DNA from: GCA-2401735 sp051252095
Lineage (GTDB): Bacteria > Pseudomonadota > Gammaproteobacteria > Burkholderiales > Methylophilaceae
DNA length: 24,596 bases
Direction: 5' to 3'
NCBI GenBank assembly: GCA_051252095.1
Contig: JBPOFK010000024.1
Coordinates: forward strand, 1-24,596
Shown here: positions 1-7,220 of the stretch, piece by piece
Position numbering within the stretch: position 1 is the first letter of the stretch
How the letters are laid out: every line of letters begins with the position of its first letter
The notes under the pieces: model-generated
Told to the model about the DNA's origin: nothing
Databases searched by the model: none
Seen by the model: only the letters and a program-made list of their open reading frames with translations
Program-made: the position numbers and the translations under genes

Positions 1-2
1 AT

Positions 3-179
3 CAAACACAGCGCACCTCAGAAACTTTAAGCAAAAACTTTGTTCTCGGGGACGACAGTGTCAGCCTTTCTGATGTCATGATAGCGGGTCAAAAATCAAA
101 TATTGCATTTCAAGCGACTGTACAAGTAAGAAACAAACTTGTTTCTGCTTATCAAGACATCATGAATATGCAGGTATAA
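3..179 (+). CDS. fliE: FliE, flagellar hook-basal body complex protein (3' end only)
   Basis: This is a partial gene: the reading frame is open from base 3 and stops with TAA at 177-179, giving the last 58 residues. The tail reads LSDVMIAGQKSNIAFQATVQ followed by VRNKLVSAYQDIMNMQV, which is the conserved C-terminus of FliE (family pattern LS-VMIA-QKA-ISF---VQVRNKLV-AYQ-IM-M-V). FliE is the periplasmic adaptor joining the MS ring FliF to the proximal rod and is an early export substrate. The start lies left of the window. The gene runs convergently towards the minus-strand flagellar genes with only 28 bases between the stop codons, and I see no clear hairpin there. fliE is often followed by fliF; here nothing follows on its strand, so it is either last in its operon or alone. 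Confidence 0.9.
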   Translation, partial: QTQRTSETLSKNFVLGDDSVSLSDVMIAGQKSNIAFQATVQVRNKLVSAYQDIMNMQV

Positions 180-207
180 GCACGAACGCTAATCCAGTTA
201 ACTCGCT

Positions 208-516
208 TTATAGTCTTTCAGGCAATGTTAATTGCGGTGCTGCAATAGGATGTCCAGACTCCAAGGCATACAGCCAAGCCAAAATTTCTGCAATCGCCTG
301 ATATAAAGCGGGTGGTATGTGATCATCTAAATCAACTTGCATCAGCATCGCCACTAGCTCTTTTGATTCGTGAACTGCCACACCATTCTCTTTTGCTCTA
401 GCAATAATCTGTTCGGCGACTAAACCGCGACCTTTTGCCGCTATTTTCGGCGCAAAGTCACTCACATCATCATAGGCAAGTGCAACGGCTTGTTGCTGTG
501 GATAGGCATTAGTCAT
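208..516 (-). CDS. FlhB C-terminal-domain-like protein (EscU/YscU/HrcU-type switch homologue)
   Basis: A 102-residue soluble protein resembling only the cytoplasmic C-terminal domain of FlhB. Residues 9-33 (AVALAYDDVSDFAPKIAAKG, then RGLVA) match the region after the FlhB autocleavage loop, and 'IIARAKENGVAVHESKELVAML' followed by 'D-D-IPPALYQAIAEILAWLY' matches the rest of that domain. No membrane segments and no NPTH cleavage motif are present, so it is not a full FlhB. Small FlhB-like proteins are common next to fliK in flagellar clusters; a role in export substrate switching with FliK is inferred. Its ATG lies inside the end of fliK (8-base overlap, 509-516), which implies translational coupling. 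Confidence 0.85.
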   Translation of the reverse strand: MTNAYPQQQAVALAYDDVSDFAPKIAAKGRGLVAEQIIARAKENGVAVHESKELVAMLMQVDLDDHIPPALYQAIAEILAWLYALESGHPIAAPQLTLPERL

Positions 517-1330
517 TGGCGGTTACCGTCAATTGGTCAAGCTGCTGTCCATGACGCGTCATTGCACTGACTAGCGATGGCTTGTTTGCCTTCAACAACG
601 CTAGAGAAGTGTGTTCTTCAGCTACTATCCCAACCTGCATTCGCCCATTTTTGATGCTAATTTTGGCGGATACTTTACCTAAATGTGGCAAATGCAATGT
701 CAAATCACTTGCGATGATAGCGGCAGTCTCATCTGGCTCAGCCTGCCATCGTTCGTTATCATCTTGTTCATTATGCAAATAAACTTCCCAATCCATTGTT
801 TGATTTGGCCACACTTCACCATGCCATGATAAACGCTGATGCTCTAGGATATGTAACTGCTGTGGCAATATTGATTGCGGATTCTGGTGCAGGTTATTTT
901 GTGGCTCTTGTTTTATAGCGTTTAAATGACGGTGGCCTTCAACAAAAGCTTTTAAGTGAGACTCATAAAATAAGCCGCTATTACTGATGGCCGCTTTCAA
1001 TTGCTGCGCAACAATTTCTGGGTTGTGTGGCCGGTGACTAATCACTTGTTGCGCCATGAATTTTTCCGAAATGCCATTCGCTGCCGCTTGCTTAAGCGTT
1101 TGGTCAATAAATTTTGCCGTATCGCTAACATTTGCCGTGGATACAGTATTTCCTAAAGGCCCTTTAAGCGTCATTTCTGCCATCTTGGCAACTAGCCCTG
1201 CTTGCTGTTTTGCTAAATTCTCAGCTCTGGATTCTAGTTCTTGGGCAGCCTGCCCAATTCCAGCAACAGCAGTAAGCGGGCTGATTTTAGCCAAGGGCTT
1301 AACACTCATTAAGTTGCTAGATTTATCCAT
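509..1330 (-). CDS. fliK: FliK, flagellar hook-length control protein
   Basis: A 273-residue protein whose C-terminal part (about residues 175-270) resembles the FliK Flg_hook domain: 'LTLHLPHLGKVSAKISIKNG' followed by 'RMQVGIVAEEHTSLALLKANKPSLVSAM...GQQLDQLTV' fits the pattern L-LP-LG-V-v-i----g-v-v-f-ae----r--L-----L---L---G. The N-terminal half is Ala/Gln-rich, low in conserved sequence, as expected of the exported ruler region. FliK measures the hook and signals FlhB to switch from hook to filament export. At 273 residues it is much shorter than the roughly 400-residue enteric protein. The start ATG follows a weak GGA. It overlaps the FlhB-like gene by 8 bases and follows fliT by 14 bases. 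Confidence 0.85.
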   Translation of the reverse strand: MDKSSNLMSVKPLAKISPLTAVAGIGQAAQELESRAENLAKQQAGLVAKMAEMTLKGPLGNTVSTANVSDTAKFIDQTLKQAAANGISEKFMAQQVISHRPHNPEIVAQQLKAAISNSGLFYESHLKAFVEGHRHLNAIKQEPQNNLHQNPQSILPQQLHILEHQRLSWHGEVWPNQTMDWEVYLHNEQDDNERWQAEPDETAAIIASDLTLHLPHLGKVSAKISIKNGRMQVGIVAEEHTSLALLKANKPSLVSAMTRHGQQLDQLTVTAND

Positions 1331-1344
1331 AAGCGTCCATCGTG

Positions 1345-1668
1345 TTACATGCGCAAGTGCTTCACTGCTTTGTTATTAGTATGTCCACTACTCAACATAT
1401 TATTCAGCTTCATCATCCATGGAGCCATTAAGTTTCTGATTTCCCTATCGTTGGCTAAAATGACCTTAATGCTCTTCAGCTTACGCTTATAGGCATCACC
1501 TGCTTCAGGTTGTACCTCATCATAATCTCGAATCTGCTCGACATAATCTGCACAAGTCACTTCTAGCTCTGCTAGCTCGTCCCAATCTTGGTTTTGTGCT
1601 GCCTGTAACATCTGATTTGTCACTTCTGCAACAGACTCATATAGTGTACATACTTTTTCGTAGCTCAT
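1345..1668 (-). CDS. fliT: FliT-like flagellar export chaperone
   Basis: A 107-residue, helical, charged protein (MSYEKVCTLYESVAEVTNQM...) in the position normally taken by fliT, directly after fliS. Size, predicted all-helix character and the pattern 'Y--V---T--ML-AA---DWD-L--LE--C' agree with FliT family members. FliT is a cytoplasmic chaperone for the cap protein FliD and in enterics binds FlhDC. Sequence conservation in this family is weak, so the name rests partly on gene order. The ATG sits two bases past the fliS stop, with the ribosome-binding AAGG inside the end of fliS, implying coupled translation. Confidence 0.75.
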   Translation of the reverse strand: MSYEKVCTLYESVAEVTNQMLQAAQNQDWDELAELEVTCADYVEQIRDYDEVQPEAGDAYKRKLKSIKVILANDREIRNLMAPWMMKLNNMLSSGHTNNKAVKHLRM

Positions 1669-1670
1669 GA

Positions 1671-2129
1671 TCAGACCTTTTCCATATATGCAATATCATT
1701 CTTTTTAATTGTCTCTTTAGACTGTGCCACTTTTGCAGCATCAGTCTTACTAATTTGCTGCCATGCACCTCTTAACTCAGTCAATAAACGAACCACTTCT
1801 TTTATCGGCTCTTCAATAACCTCAATATTGGCTTTAACTAACTGATTGGTCATGTAGATATATAAGGCATCTAAATTAATTGCAATATCGCCGCCAACTT
1901 CGTGATCCAGGCTCATTCTTAATCCAGATTGAATAATCCTGATTGCCTTATATATATAGTGACTTCTGTTCTTATAATCATTCTGCTTTACAAAAGGAAT
2001 CGCTGCATTACAAGCGACAATCGCGCCATCGTATAACATCACAATAAGCTCAACAGGGTTTGCTGCTTCTACGCCGGTTTCAAGACTAACTTTTTTATAT
2101 TGATTTATATTTTGTTGACTTCCAAACAT
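1671..2129 (-). CDS. fliS: FliS, flagellin export chaperone
   Basis: A 152-residue protein with the FliS hallmarks: near the N-terminus Y-------T----ANPVELIVMLYDGAI, then a helix around residues 50-75 (KNRSHYIYKAIRIIQSGLRM) and 'SLDHEVGGDIAINLDALYIYM'. FliS binds the disordered C-terminus of flagellin in the cytoplasm, prevents premature polymerisation and delivers it to FlhA. It lies between fliD and fliT, in the usual fliDST order, and would serve the three flagellins encoded at 4.0-7.0 kb. The start ATG is preceded by an AT-rich leader with GGAATC as the likely binding site. Confidence 0.93.
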   Translation of the reverse strand: MFGSQQNINQYKKVSLETGVEAANPVELIVMLYDGAIVACNAAIPFVKQNDYKNRSHYIYKAIRIIQSGLRMSLDHEVGGDIAINLDALYIYMTNQLVKANIEVIEEPIKEVVRLLTELRGAWQQISKTDAAKVAQSKETIKKNDIAYMEKV

Positions 2130-2152
2130 AATGATTCCTAATTTAATTCAAG

Positions 2153-3571
2153 TTATGAATTGCTGTTGTTGCTAAATGCTTGACTGATAAATGTCTGTTG
2201 CGCACTCATGCTTGCAAGCACCCTATTAAGGTTACTAAACTGTGTGGTATAGCGTTTTTCAAGACTCGCTAATCTAACTTCACGCAAATCAATTTCATCG
2301 ACAATATTACTAATTGCTTCATTAATATTGCTTGTACGCGCTGTTATCGTAATATTAATTGAGGTTGATGCCCAAGCATCTAACTTCGTTGCAAAGCCTT
2401 CATCAGAAGTGAAGAGATTCGCAAGATCATCTAAATTATTATTGATAGCACTATTAAATAATGTGCTATCTAATACCAAACCAACCCCTGGTTTAGTTGT
2501 AATCCCGACACTTGTTAAGGTTTCAAACTCTCCACCAGAGACAGTACCGCCAATAATTGTTGTCAGCTCAGTAATCATTTGTCTTACGGCTGGGTCACCA
2601 GCTAAAGAACCTGCAGACTTACCACCTGAAGCGTAGGCAGATAAACTTTTTAGATCACTCATTAATGCGTTGTACTCTTTGATAAACGTATTTGCTGCTT
2701 CATTAATCGCTGCCGTATCTTTCGTTACGGTTAAATTAACTGGTGCTGTGGTCACTTTAGTCAAATTAAGCGTAACGCCTTCAATGGCATCCGTTACGGT
2801 ATTTGAAGACTTGGTAATCGCTACACCATTTAAAGTAAAATTTGCATTTTGCGCAGTCAACGTTTCTGATAAATTCTGTGTACCTGCCGGGTCATGACTA
2901 AGTAAACTACTCAATGCTGCATCCCCAGAGACGCCAATACTAATACTATTATCAACACCTGAAGCAGTAGAGGTAAAAGCTAAACGATAGGGTGATGCAC
3001 CACCATCATTAATAATACTAGCTGTCACGCCAATTTTTGCGCTATTCACAGCATCGCGGATACCTTCTAATGTGTTATTGGTGCTATCAATCGTCACCGT
3101 TTGAATGCCGGCTCCATTTGATGTAAAACTTGCGCCACTATAGGTGCCAGAAGTAAATGTGCCTCCACCAATGGTACCAAGATCAAAGCTAAGTGTTGTT
3201 GATGTGCCAGCGCCTATCGTTGCACTACTACTGGCTTGGCCAGCTGCAACTAATTGTTGAGACTGAGCCAAACTACTGACATTGAGTGAGTAAGTACCAG
3301 CATTTGCACTACTACCTGCAGAAGAAGTTAAAGCCGTAGAATCTGAAGATGTCGCACTAAAAGACTGAAAGCTTCCTGTATCTTTCAACCCTTTAACCGC
3401 AGCTTGAAATTTGGCAATACCATTTTTAAGCGTCGCTAACACAGAAAGTTTTGTTTCATATGCTGCTGATTTACTACTCAGCTTATCTACTGGTCTACGC
3501 TCAACCGCCATCAGCTGGCTGACAACTGATTGCACATCGATACTGCTAGCACTTAACCCTGAAATTGCCAT
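2153..3571 (-). CDS. fliD: FliD, flagellar filament cap protein (hook-associated protein 2)
   Basis: A 472-residue protein with the FliD N-terminal domain (residues 1-100: 'ISGLSASSIDVQSVVSQLMA' followed by VERRPVDKL) and C-terminal domain (about 240-465: NTVTDAIEGVTLNLTKVTT, 'FIKEYNALMSDLKSLSAY', and a final coiled-coil helix RLASLEKRYTTQFSNLNRVL then ASMSAQQTFI). The middle is Ser/Thr/Gly-rich and of low conservation, as expected for the exposed cap plate. FliD caps the growing filament and guides flagellin folding. Ribosome site AAAGGA lies about 9 bases before ATG. It follows flaG by 12 bases and precedes fliS by 23 bases. Confidence 0.95.
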   Translation of the reverse strand: MAISGLSASSIDVQSVVSQLMAVERRPVDKLSSKSAAYETKLSVLATLKNGIAKFQAAVKGLKDTGSFQSFSATSSDSTALTSSAGSSANAGTYSLNVSSLAQSQQLVAAGQASSSATIGAGTSTTLSFDLGTIGGGTFTSGTYSGASFTSNGAGIQTVTIDSTNNTLEGIRDAVNSAKIGVTASIINDGGASPYRLAFTSTASGVDNSISIGVSGDAALSSLLSHDPAGTQNLSETLTAQNANFTLNGVAITKSSNTVTDAIEGVTLNLTKVTTAPVNLTVTKDTAAINEAANTFIKEYNALMSDLKSLSAYASGGKSAGSLAGDPAVRQMITELTTIIGGTVSGGEFETLTSVGITTKPGVGLVLDSTLFNSAINNNLDDLANLFTSDEGFATKLDAWASTSINITITARTSNINEAISNIVDEIDLREVRLASLEKRYTTQFSNLNRVLASMSAQQTFISQAFSNNSNS

Positions 3572-3583
3572 TGAATTTTTCCT

Positions 3584-3985
3584 TTATACTCTTTGCTCTA
3601 CAAACAAACCAAGTGATTGATTTCTCGCCCCTTGAAAGTCAGCTTGCCTTTCTGCTGCTCTTGCCTGTGACTCAGCAATCGCATTACTAATTGCCAATGC
3701 CTGCTCAGTTGGATAACGATTAATCACATCCCCTGTACTGGGCTCAACCAACATAATGACCACATCCTTAGTGGCTTCATCAATCACAAACTTAATATCA
3801 GGTCTCACATAAGCCAACAGATTATTTGCGTCATCAATCGCATTTTTTAGTTCTTCAAGCCCAAGCTTTGCAGCGGTTTTAAACTCAATTTCAGGTAATT
3901 TATCTTGTGGCAACGCAGGCTTACCGGTGTTAGTAACACTAGGTAGCCCACTATCAGCTACTGCATTCACACTTTGTATAGACAT
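3584..3985 (-). CDS. flaG: FlaG family flagellar protein
   Basis: A 133-residue protein with the FlaG domain in its second half: 'IKFVIDEATKDVVIMLVEPS' followed by TGDVINRYPTEQALAISNAI matches the family pattern L-F--DE-T---vV-V-D--TGEVIRQIP-E--L. The N-terminus is variable and the last 25 residues (ARAAERQADFQGARNQSLGLF) are extra. FlaG influences filament length in several bacteria; its molecular role is not settled. Ribosome site GGAGG lies 7 bases before the ATG. It opens the flaG-fliD-fliS-fliT-fliK cluster. The intrinsic terminator of the neighbouring flagellin ends about 20 bases before its start, so a promoter for this cluster must lie in or before that hairpin, or depend on read-through. 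Confidence 0.88.
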   Translation of the reverse strand: MSIQSVNAVADSGLPSVTNTGKPALPQDKLPEIEFKTAAKLGLEELKNAIDDANNLLAYVRPDIKFVIDEATKDVVIMLVEPSTGDVINRYPTEQALAISNAIAESQARAAERQADFQGARNQSLGLFVEQRV

Positions 3986-4009
3986 ATTAAACCTCCGTTT
4001 GCCGAAAAA

Positions 4010-4030
4010 CCGACCAGATTTTCTGGTCGG
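4010..4030 (-). terminator. Intrinsic terminator after flagellin gene 1
   Basis: On the minus strand a 9-bp perfect stem (CCGACCAGA / TCTGGTCGG) with a three-base loop is followed by TTTTT at 4005-4009. It lies 33 bases past the flagellin stop codon. The arms resemble those of the terminator after flagellin 3 (GCCGACCAA / TTGGTCGGC), so the two are probably duplicated along with the genes. Confidence 0.88.
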
Positions 4031-4062
4031 CTACTCTTTTACTTAAAATACCCAACCATCGT

Positions 4063-4779
4063 CTAACGTAACAACTGCGTAATATTGTTAGGTGCATTAT
4101 TCGCTTGTGATAACGCCGCAGTACCAGCTTGTTGAAGAATGTTATTCTTCGTCATATTCGCTGACTCTGTTGCATAATCTGTGTCCATAATCGCACTCAA
4201 CTGTGCAGCAATATTCACTGCTGAGTTACCTAAGTTGTTTGATGCTGATTGGAATGTTGCCATGTCCGCACCAAATTGTGCGCGGGCTGTTGAAGCAGTT
4301 ACTAAGTTTGCATCAATGGCTGTAACAGTTACACCAACTGGTGCTGTATAAGTAGTGCCAACGCCTGTTACCGTGCCACCATCTGCATCAACCACAACTG
4401 CGCCAGTCGCAGCAACTAAACCTGCAATACGTGCATTCTCAGCAACTAATGCGGTTGTTTCTGTCCCTGTTGCTGTACCGCCCAATTGCACTGCAATCTC
4501 ACGTAAACGTTGTAAATTCTCTGTAATTTGTCCAACATAACTATCGTTGGTTTGTGCTTTTGTAATACCTTCGTTCGCATTACGTTGTGCTTGTAATGAG
4601 CCACGTAATTTTGAATCAAAACCAATTGCACTCACTAAACCAGTTGCATCATCTTTTGCAGAGTTAATACGACTGCCTGATGATAGACGTGCTAGTGATG
4701 TATCTAATGCCATTTTAGATTTGTTTAACGCATTTACGTTAAACATTGATGCTACGTTTGTTCCTAATACTGCTGCCAT
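4063..4779 (-). CDS. fliC: Flagellin (copy 1 of three)
   Basis: A 238-residue flagellin. Residues 1-101 form the conserved N-terminal D0/D1 helices (SKMALDTSLARLSSGSRINS, AKDD, LQAQRNANEGITKAQT, LQRLREIAVQ) and residues 165-238 the C-terminal D1/D0 helices (TARAQFGADMATFQSASNNL...NNAPNNITQLLR). Only about 60 residues (104-164) separate them, so the outer D2/D3 domains are missing and the filament surface is minimal. This copy differs from the other two mainly in 104-164 (DADGGTVTGVGTTYTAPVGV). Ribosome site AGGAG lies 6 bases before the ATG. It has its own sigma-28 promoter at 4850-4876 and a terminator at 4010-4030, so it is transcribed singly. Confidence 0.96.
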   Translation of the reverse strand: MAAVLGTNVASMFNVNALNKSKMALDTSLARLSSGSRINSAKDDATGLVSAIGFDSKLRGSLQAQRNANEGITKAQTNDSYVGQITENLQRLREIAVQLGGTATGTETTALVAENARIAGLVAATGAVVVDADGGTVTGVGTTYTAPVGVTVTAIDANLVTASTARAQFGADMATFQSASNNLGNSAVNIAAQLSAIMDTDYATESANMTKNNILQQAGTAALSQANNAPNNITQLLR

Positions 4780-4849
4780 GTTGTACTCCTTTAAATTAAC
4801 CGTTCATTAGCACTGACTTTTTAACCTAATTGCAATGCTGTTATATTTA

Positions 4850-4876
4850 CTATCGGCAGACTGTTGAAAAAATTTA
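4850..4876 (-). promoter_or_regulatory. Sigma-28 (FliA) promoter of flagellin 1
   Basis: On the minus strand TAAATTTT (4869-4876), an 11-base spacer, then GCCGATAG (4850-4857). This fits the sigma-28 consensus TAAAGTTT-N11-GCCGATAA at nearly every position. It lies about 70 bases upstream of the ATG. The same arrangement stands before the other two flagellins. Confidence 0.9.
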
Positions 4877-4879
4877 GTG

Positions 4880-5160
4880 TTAAATAAAATTTATTTCTTG
4901 TTGCCAATATCATCACCTTCTAATAGTAATTTCGGTTAATAAGCATGAAACTTTAGGATTAATTTAACAATATGTTTAATCTACTTCTTTTCAATTTCTT
5001 GATTGGTTAATGTCAATGAGTCATTGTATGCAATCAGACCAGCTACTCAAGACATTAACAATGAGGTGAAAACAGCTTAAATCTTCATATTAGCGCATGT
5101 ACACAGCTGCATGAATGATCAACGCAACGATACCGAAACAAGGAGATGCCTGTTTATAAA
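4880..5160. other. Intergenic stretch between flagellins 1 and 2, no gene seen
   Basis: This AT-rich stretch lies beyond the promoter of flagellin 1 and before the terminator of flagellin 2. I see no coding frame, RNA gene or repeat in it. Confidence 0.6.
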
Positions 5161-5163
5161 GCT

Positions 5164-5193
5164 AAAAAGCTCGACTAGTTTCCTAGTCGAGCT
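5164..5193 (-). terminator. Intrinsic terminator after flagellin gene 2
   Basis: On the minus strand an 11-bp perfect stem (AGCTCGACTAG / CTAGTCGAGCT) with a GAAA tetraloop is followed by a short T run (5164-5167). It lies 28 bases past the flagellin 2 stop codon. Confidence 0.9.
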
Positions 5194-5220
5194 TTGCATG
5201 CATTTTTAAAGAATGTTAAC

Positions 5221-5937
5221 TTAACGTAACAACTGCGTAATATTGTTAGGTGCGTTATTCGCTTGTGATAACGCTGCAGTACCAGCTTGTTGAAGAATGT
5301 TATTCTTCGTCATATTCGCTGACTCTGTTGCATAATCAGTATCCATAATCGCACTTAACTGTGCAGCAATATTCACTGCTGAGTTACCTAAGTTGTTTGA
5401 TGCTGATTGGAATGTTGCCATATCCGCACCAAATTGTGCACGGGCTGTTGCAGCTGCGGTCAAGTTAGTGTCAATATCACCAACCGTCACACCAGCGAAT
5501 GTAGCAATAGCTACGCCAACACCAGTCACTGTAGCGCCATCGGCAGATACTACTACTGCGCCAGTCGCGGCTGTTAAACCTGCAATACGTGCATTCTCAG
5601 CTAATAATGCGGTTGTTTCTGTACCCGATGCTGTACCGCCCAATTGCACTGCAATCTCACGCAAACGTTGTAAGTTCTCTGTAATTTGTCCAACATAACT
5701 ATCGTTGGTTTGTGCTTTTGTAATACCTTCGTTCGCATTACGTTGTGCTTGTAATGAGCCACGTAATTTTGAATCAAAACCAATTGCACTCACTAAACCA
5801 GTTGCATCATCTTTTGCAGAGTTAATACGACTGCCTGATGATAGACGTGCTAGTGATGTATCTAATGCCATTTTAGATTTGTTTAACGCATTCACGTTAA
5901 ACATTGATGCTACGTTTGTTCCTAATACTGCTGCCAT
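5221..5937 (-). CDS. fliC: Flagellin (copy 2 of three)
   Basis: A 238-residue flagellin, the same length as copies 1 and 3, and identical to copy 1 at residues 1-103 and from 165 to the end. The differing core is residues 104-164 (for example SADGATVTGVGVAIATFAGV, then GDIDTNLTAAA). The conserved ends carry the D0/D1 coiled-coil helices, and the surface domains D2/D3 are absent. Ribosome site AAGGAG precedes the ATG. Its promoter is at 6006-6032 and its terminator at 5164-5193. Which copy is the major filament subunit cannot be told from sequence, although this one has the closest match to the sigma-28 -10 element. Confidence 0.96.
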   Translation of the reverse strand: MAAVLGTNVASMFNVNALNKSKMALDTSLARLSSGSRINSAKDDATGLVSAIGFDSKLRGSLQAQRNANEGITKAQTNDSYVGQITENLQRLREIAVQLGGTASGTETTALLAENARIAGLTAATGAVVVSADGATVTGVGVAIATFAGVTVGDIDTNLTAAATARAQFGADMATFQSASNNLGNSAVNIAAQLSAIMDTDYATESANMTKNNILQQAGTAALSQANNAPNNITQLLR

Positions 5938-6005
5938 GTTGTACTCCTTATATATTAATCATAATTAGTGCTGCTAACAGCCTAATTATTGAGCTGTTAT
6001 ATACC

Positions 6006-6032
6006 TTATCGGCTTGCTAATCATAAAATTTA
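6006..6032 (-). promoter_or_regulatory. Sigma-28 (FliA) promoter of flagellin 2
   Basis: On the minus strand TAAATTTT (6025-6032), an 11-base spacer, then GCCGATAA (6006-6013), which is an exact consensus -10. It lies about 70 bases before the flagellin 2 ATG, the same distance as in copy 1. Confidence 0.92.
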
Positions 6033-6194
6033 GGGTTTATGAAAAAACTTATTTCTCAAGTCATTTTACTAGTTAATTATTTTCGGCATTAAAAGATAAA
6101 ACTTGAGTGATAACTATAAATAAACTATTAATAATCATGAACTTGATCAATAAAAATGAAACTTAAGCATTCAAAAAATAATGACATGACAAAC

Positions 6195-6222
6195 AAAAAA
6201 GCCGACCAAAAAATTGGTCGGC
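6195..6222 (-). terminator. Intrinsic terminator after flagellin gene 3
   Basis: On the minus strand a 9-bp perfect stem (GCCGACCAA / TTGGTCGGC, 6201-6222) with a TTTT loop is followed by TTTTTT (6195-6200). It lies about 43 bases past the flagellin 3 stop. Confidence 0.9.
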
Positions 6223-6265
6223 TTTATTAATAGCTTTAACACTGCCTTGAGAATTAAACAGTCGT

Positions 6266-6982
6266 CTAACGTAACAACTGCGTAATATTGTTAGGTGCGT
6301 TATTCGCTTGTGATAACGCCGCAGTACCAGCTTGTTGAAGAATGTTATTCTTCGTCATATTCGCTGACTCTGTTGCATAATCAGTATCCATAATCGCACT
6401 TAACTGTGCAGCAATATTCACTGCTGAGTTACCTAAGTTGTTTGATGCTGATTGGAACGTTGCCATATCCGCACCAAATTGTGCGCGGGCTGTTGCAGCT
6501 GTGCCTAAGTCAGTATCAATATTAGCAACTGACACACCAGTTAATGTAGCAATGGCTACACCAACACCAGTCACTGTATCGCCATCTGCAGATACTACTA
6601 CTGCGCCAGTCGCGGCTGTTAAACCTGCAATACGTGCATTTTCTGCTAACAATGCGGTTGTTTCTGTGCCTGTTGCTGTACCGCCCAATTGCACTGCAAT
6701 CTCACGTAAACGTTGTAAGTTCTCTGTAATTTGAGCAACATAACTATCGTTGGTTTGTGCTTTTGTAATACCTTCGTTCGCGTTACGTTGTGCTTGTAAA
6801 GAACCACGTAATTTTGAATCAAAACCAATTGCACTCACTAAACCGGTTGCATCATCTTTTGCAGAGTTAATACGACTGCCTGATGATAGACGTGCTAGTG
6901 ATGTATCTAATGCCATTTTAGATTTGTTTAACGCATTCACGTTAAACATCGATGCTACGTTTGTTCCTAATACTGCTGCCAT
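6266..6982 (-). CDS. fliC: Flagellin (copy 3 of three)
   Basis: A 238-residue flagellin starting MAAVLGTNVA, like its two neighbours. The open frame extends 13 codons further up (to 7021), but AAGGAG lies 7 bases before the ATG at 6982 and the two other copies start at the same residue, so 6982 is the start. It differs from copies 1 and 2 at residue 83 (Ala for Gly) and in the 104-164 core (SADGDTVTGVGVAIATLTGV, then ANIDTDLGTAA). Copies 2 and 3 are closer to each other than to copy 1. Its promoter is at 7069-7095 and its terminator at 6195-6222. Confidence 0.96.
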   Translation of the reverse strand: MAAVLGTNVASMFNVNALNKSKMALDTSLARLSSGSRINSAKDDATGLVSAIGFDSKLRGSLQAQRNANEGITKAQTNDSYVAQITENLQRLREIAVQLGGTATGTETTALLAENARIAGLTAATGAVVVSADGDTVTGVGVAIATLTGVSVANIDTDLGTAATARAQFGADMATFQSASNNLGNSAVNIAAQLSAIMDTDYATESANMTKNNILQQAGTAALSQANNAPNNITQLLR

Positions 6983-7068
6983 GATCATACTCCTTGTAAA
7001 TTCAATCTGTTTGTTCATCAATAATTAGCGCTGCGTTAAACAGACTAATTGCATCGCTGATATAAATA

Positions 7069-7095
7069 TTATCGGTTCATAATTTATAAAGTTTA
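7069..7095 (-). promoter_or_regulatory. Sigma-28 (FliA) promoter of flagellin 3
   Basis: On the minus strand TAAACTTT (7088-7095), an 11-base spacer, then ACCGATAA (7069-7076). The first base of the -10 departs from consensus (A for G). It lies about 87 bases before the ATG at 6982, further than in the other two copies. The rest of 6983-7220 shows nothing else I can name. Confidence 0.87.
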
Positions 7096-7220
7096 AATCT
7101 GTATCTAAACTTTGATTTTATGTCCAACTAATTAGTCCATGCGATTATGACGGCAGTATCTTAACAATCTTTAACTCATCAAAAATTCCTTTTAAATTCA
7201 ATTATTTAATTACTATATAT

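Noticed and set aside
4446..4810. Open frames on both strands overlapping the flagellins (also at 5393-5968 and 6438-7028)
   Set aside because: They recur in the same place in all three flagellin copies and follow the flagellin codon pattern in another frame; they have no ribosome sites or recognisable domains.
6983..7021. N-terminal extension of flagellin 3 (start at 7021)
   Set aside because: AAGGAG is well spaced from the ATG at 6982 and the two sister genes begin at the same Met; the extension is just an open stretch of the leader.
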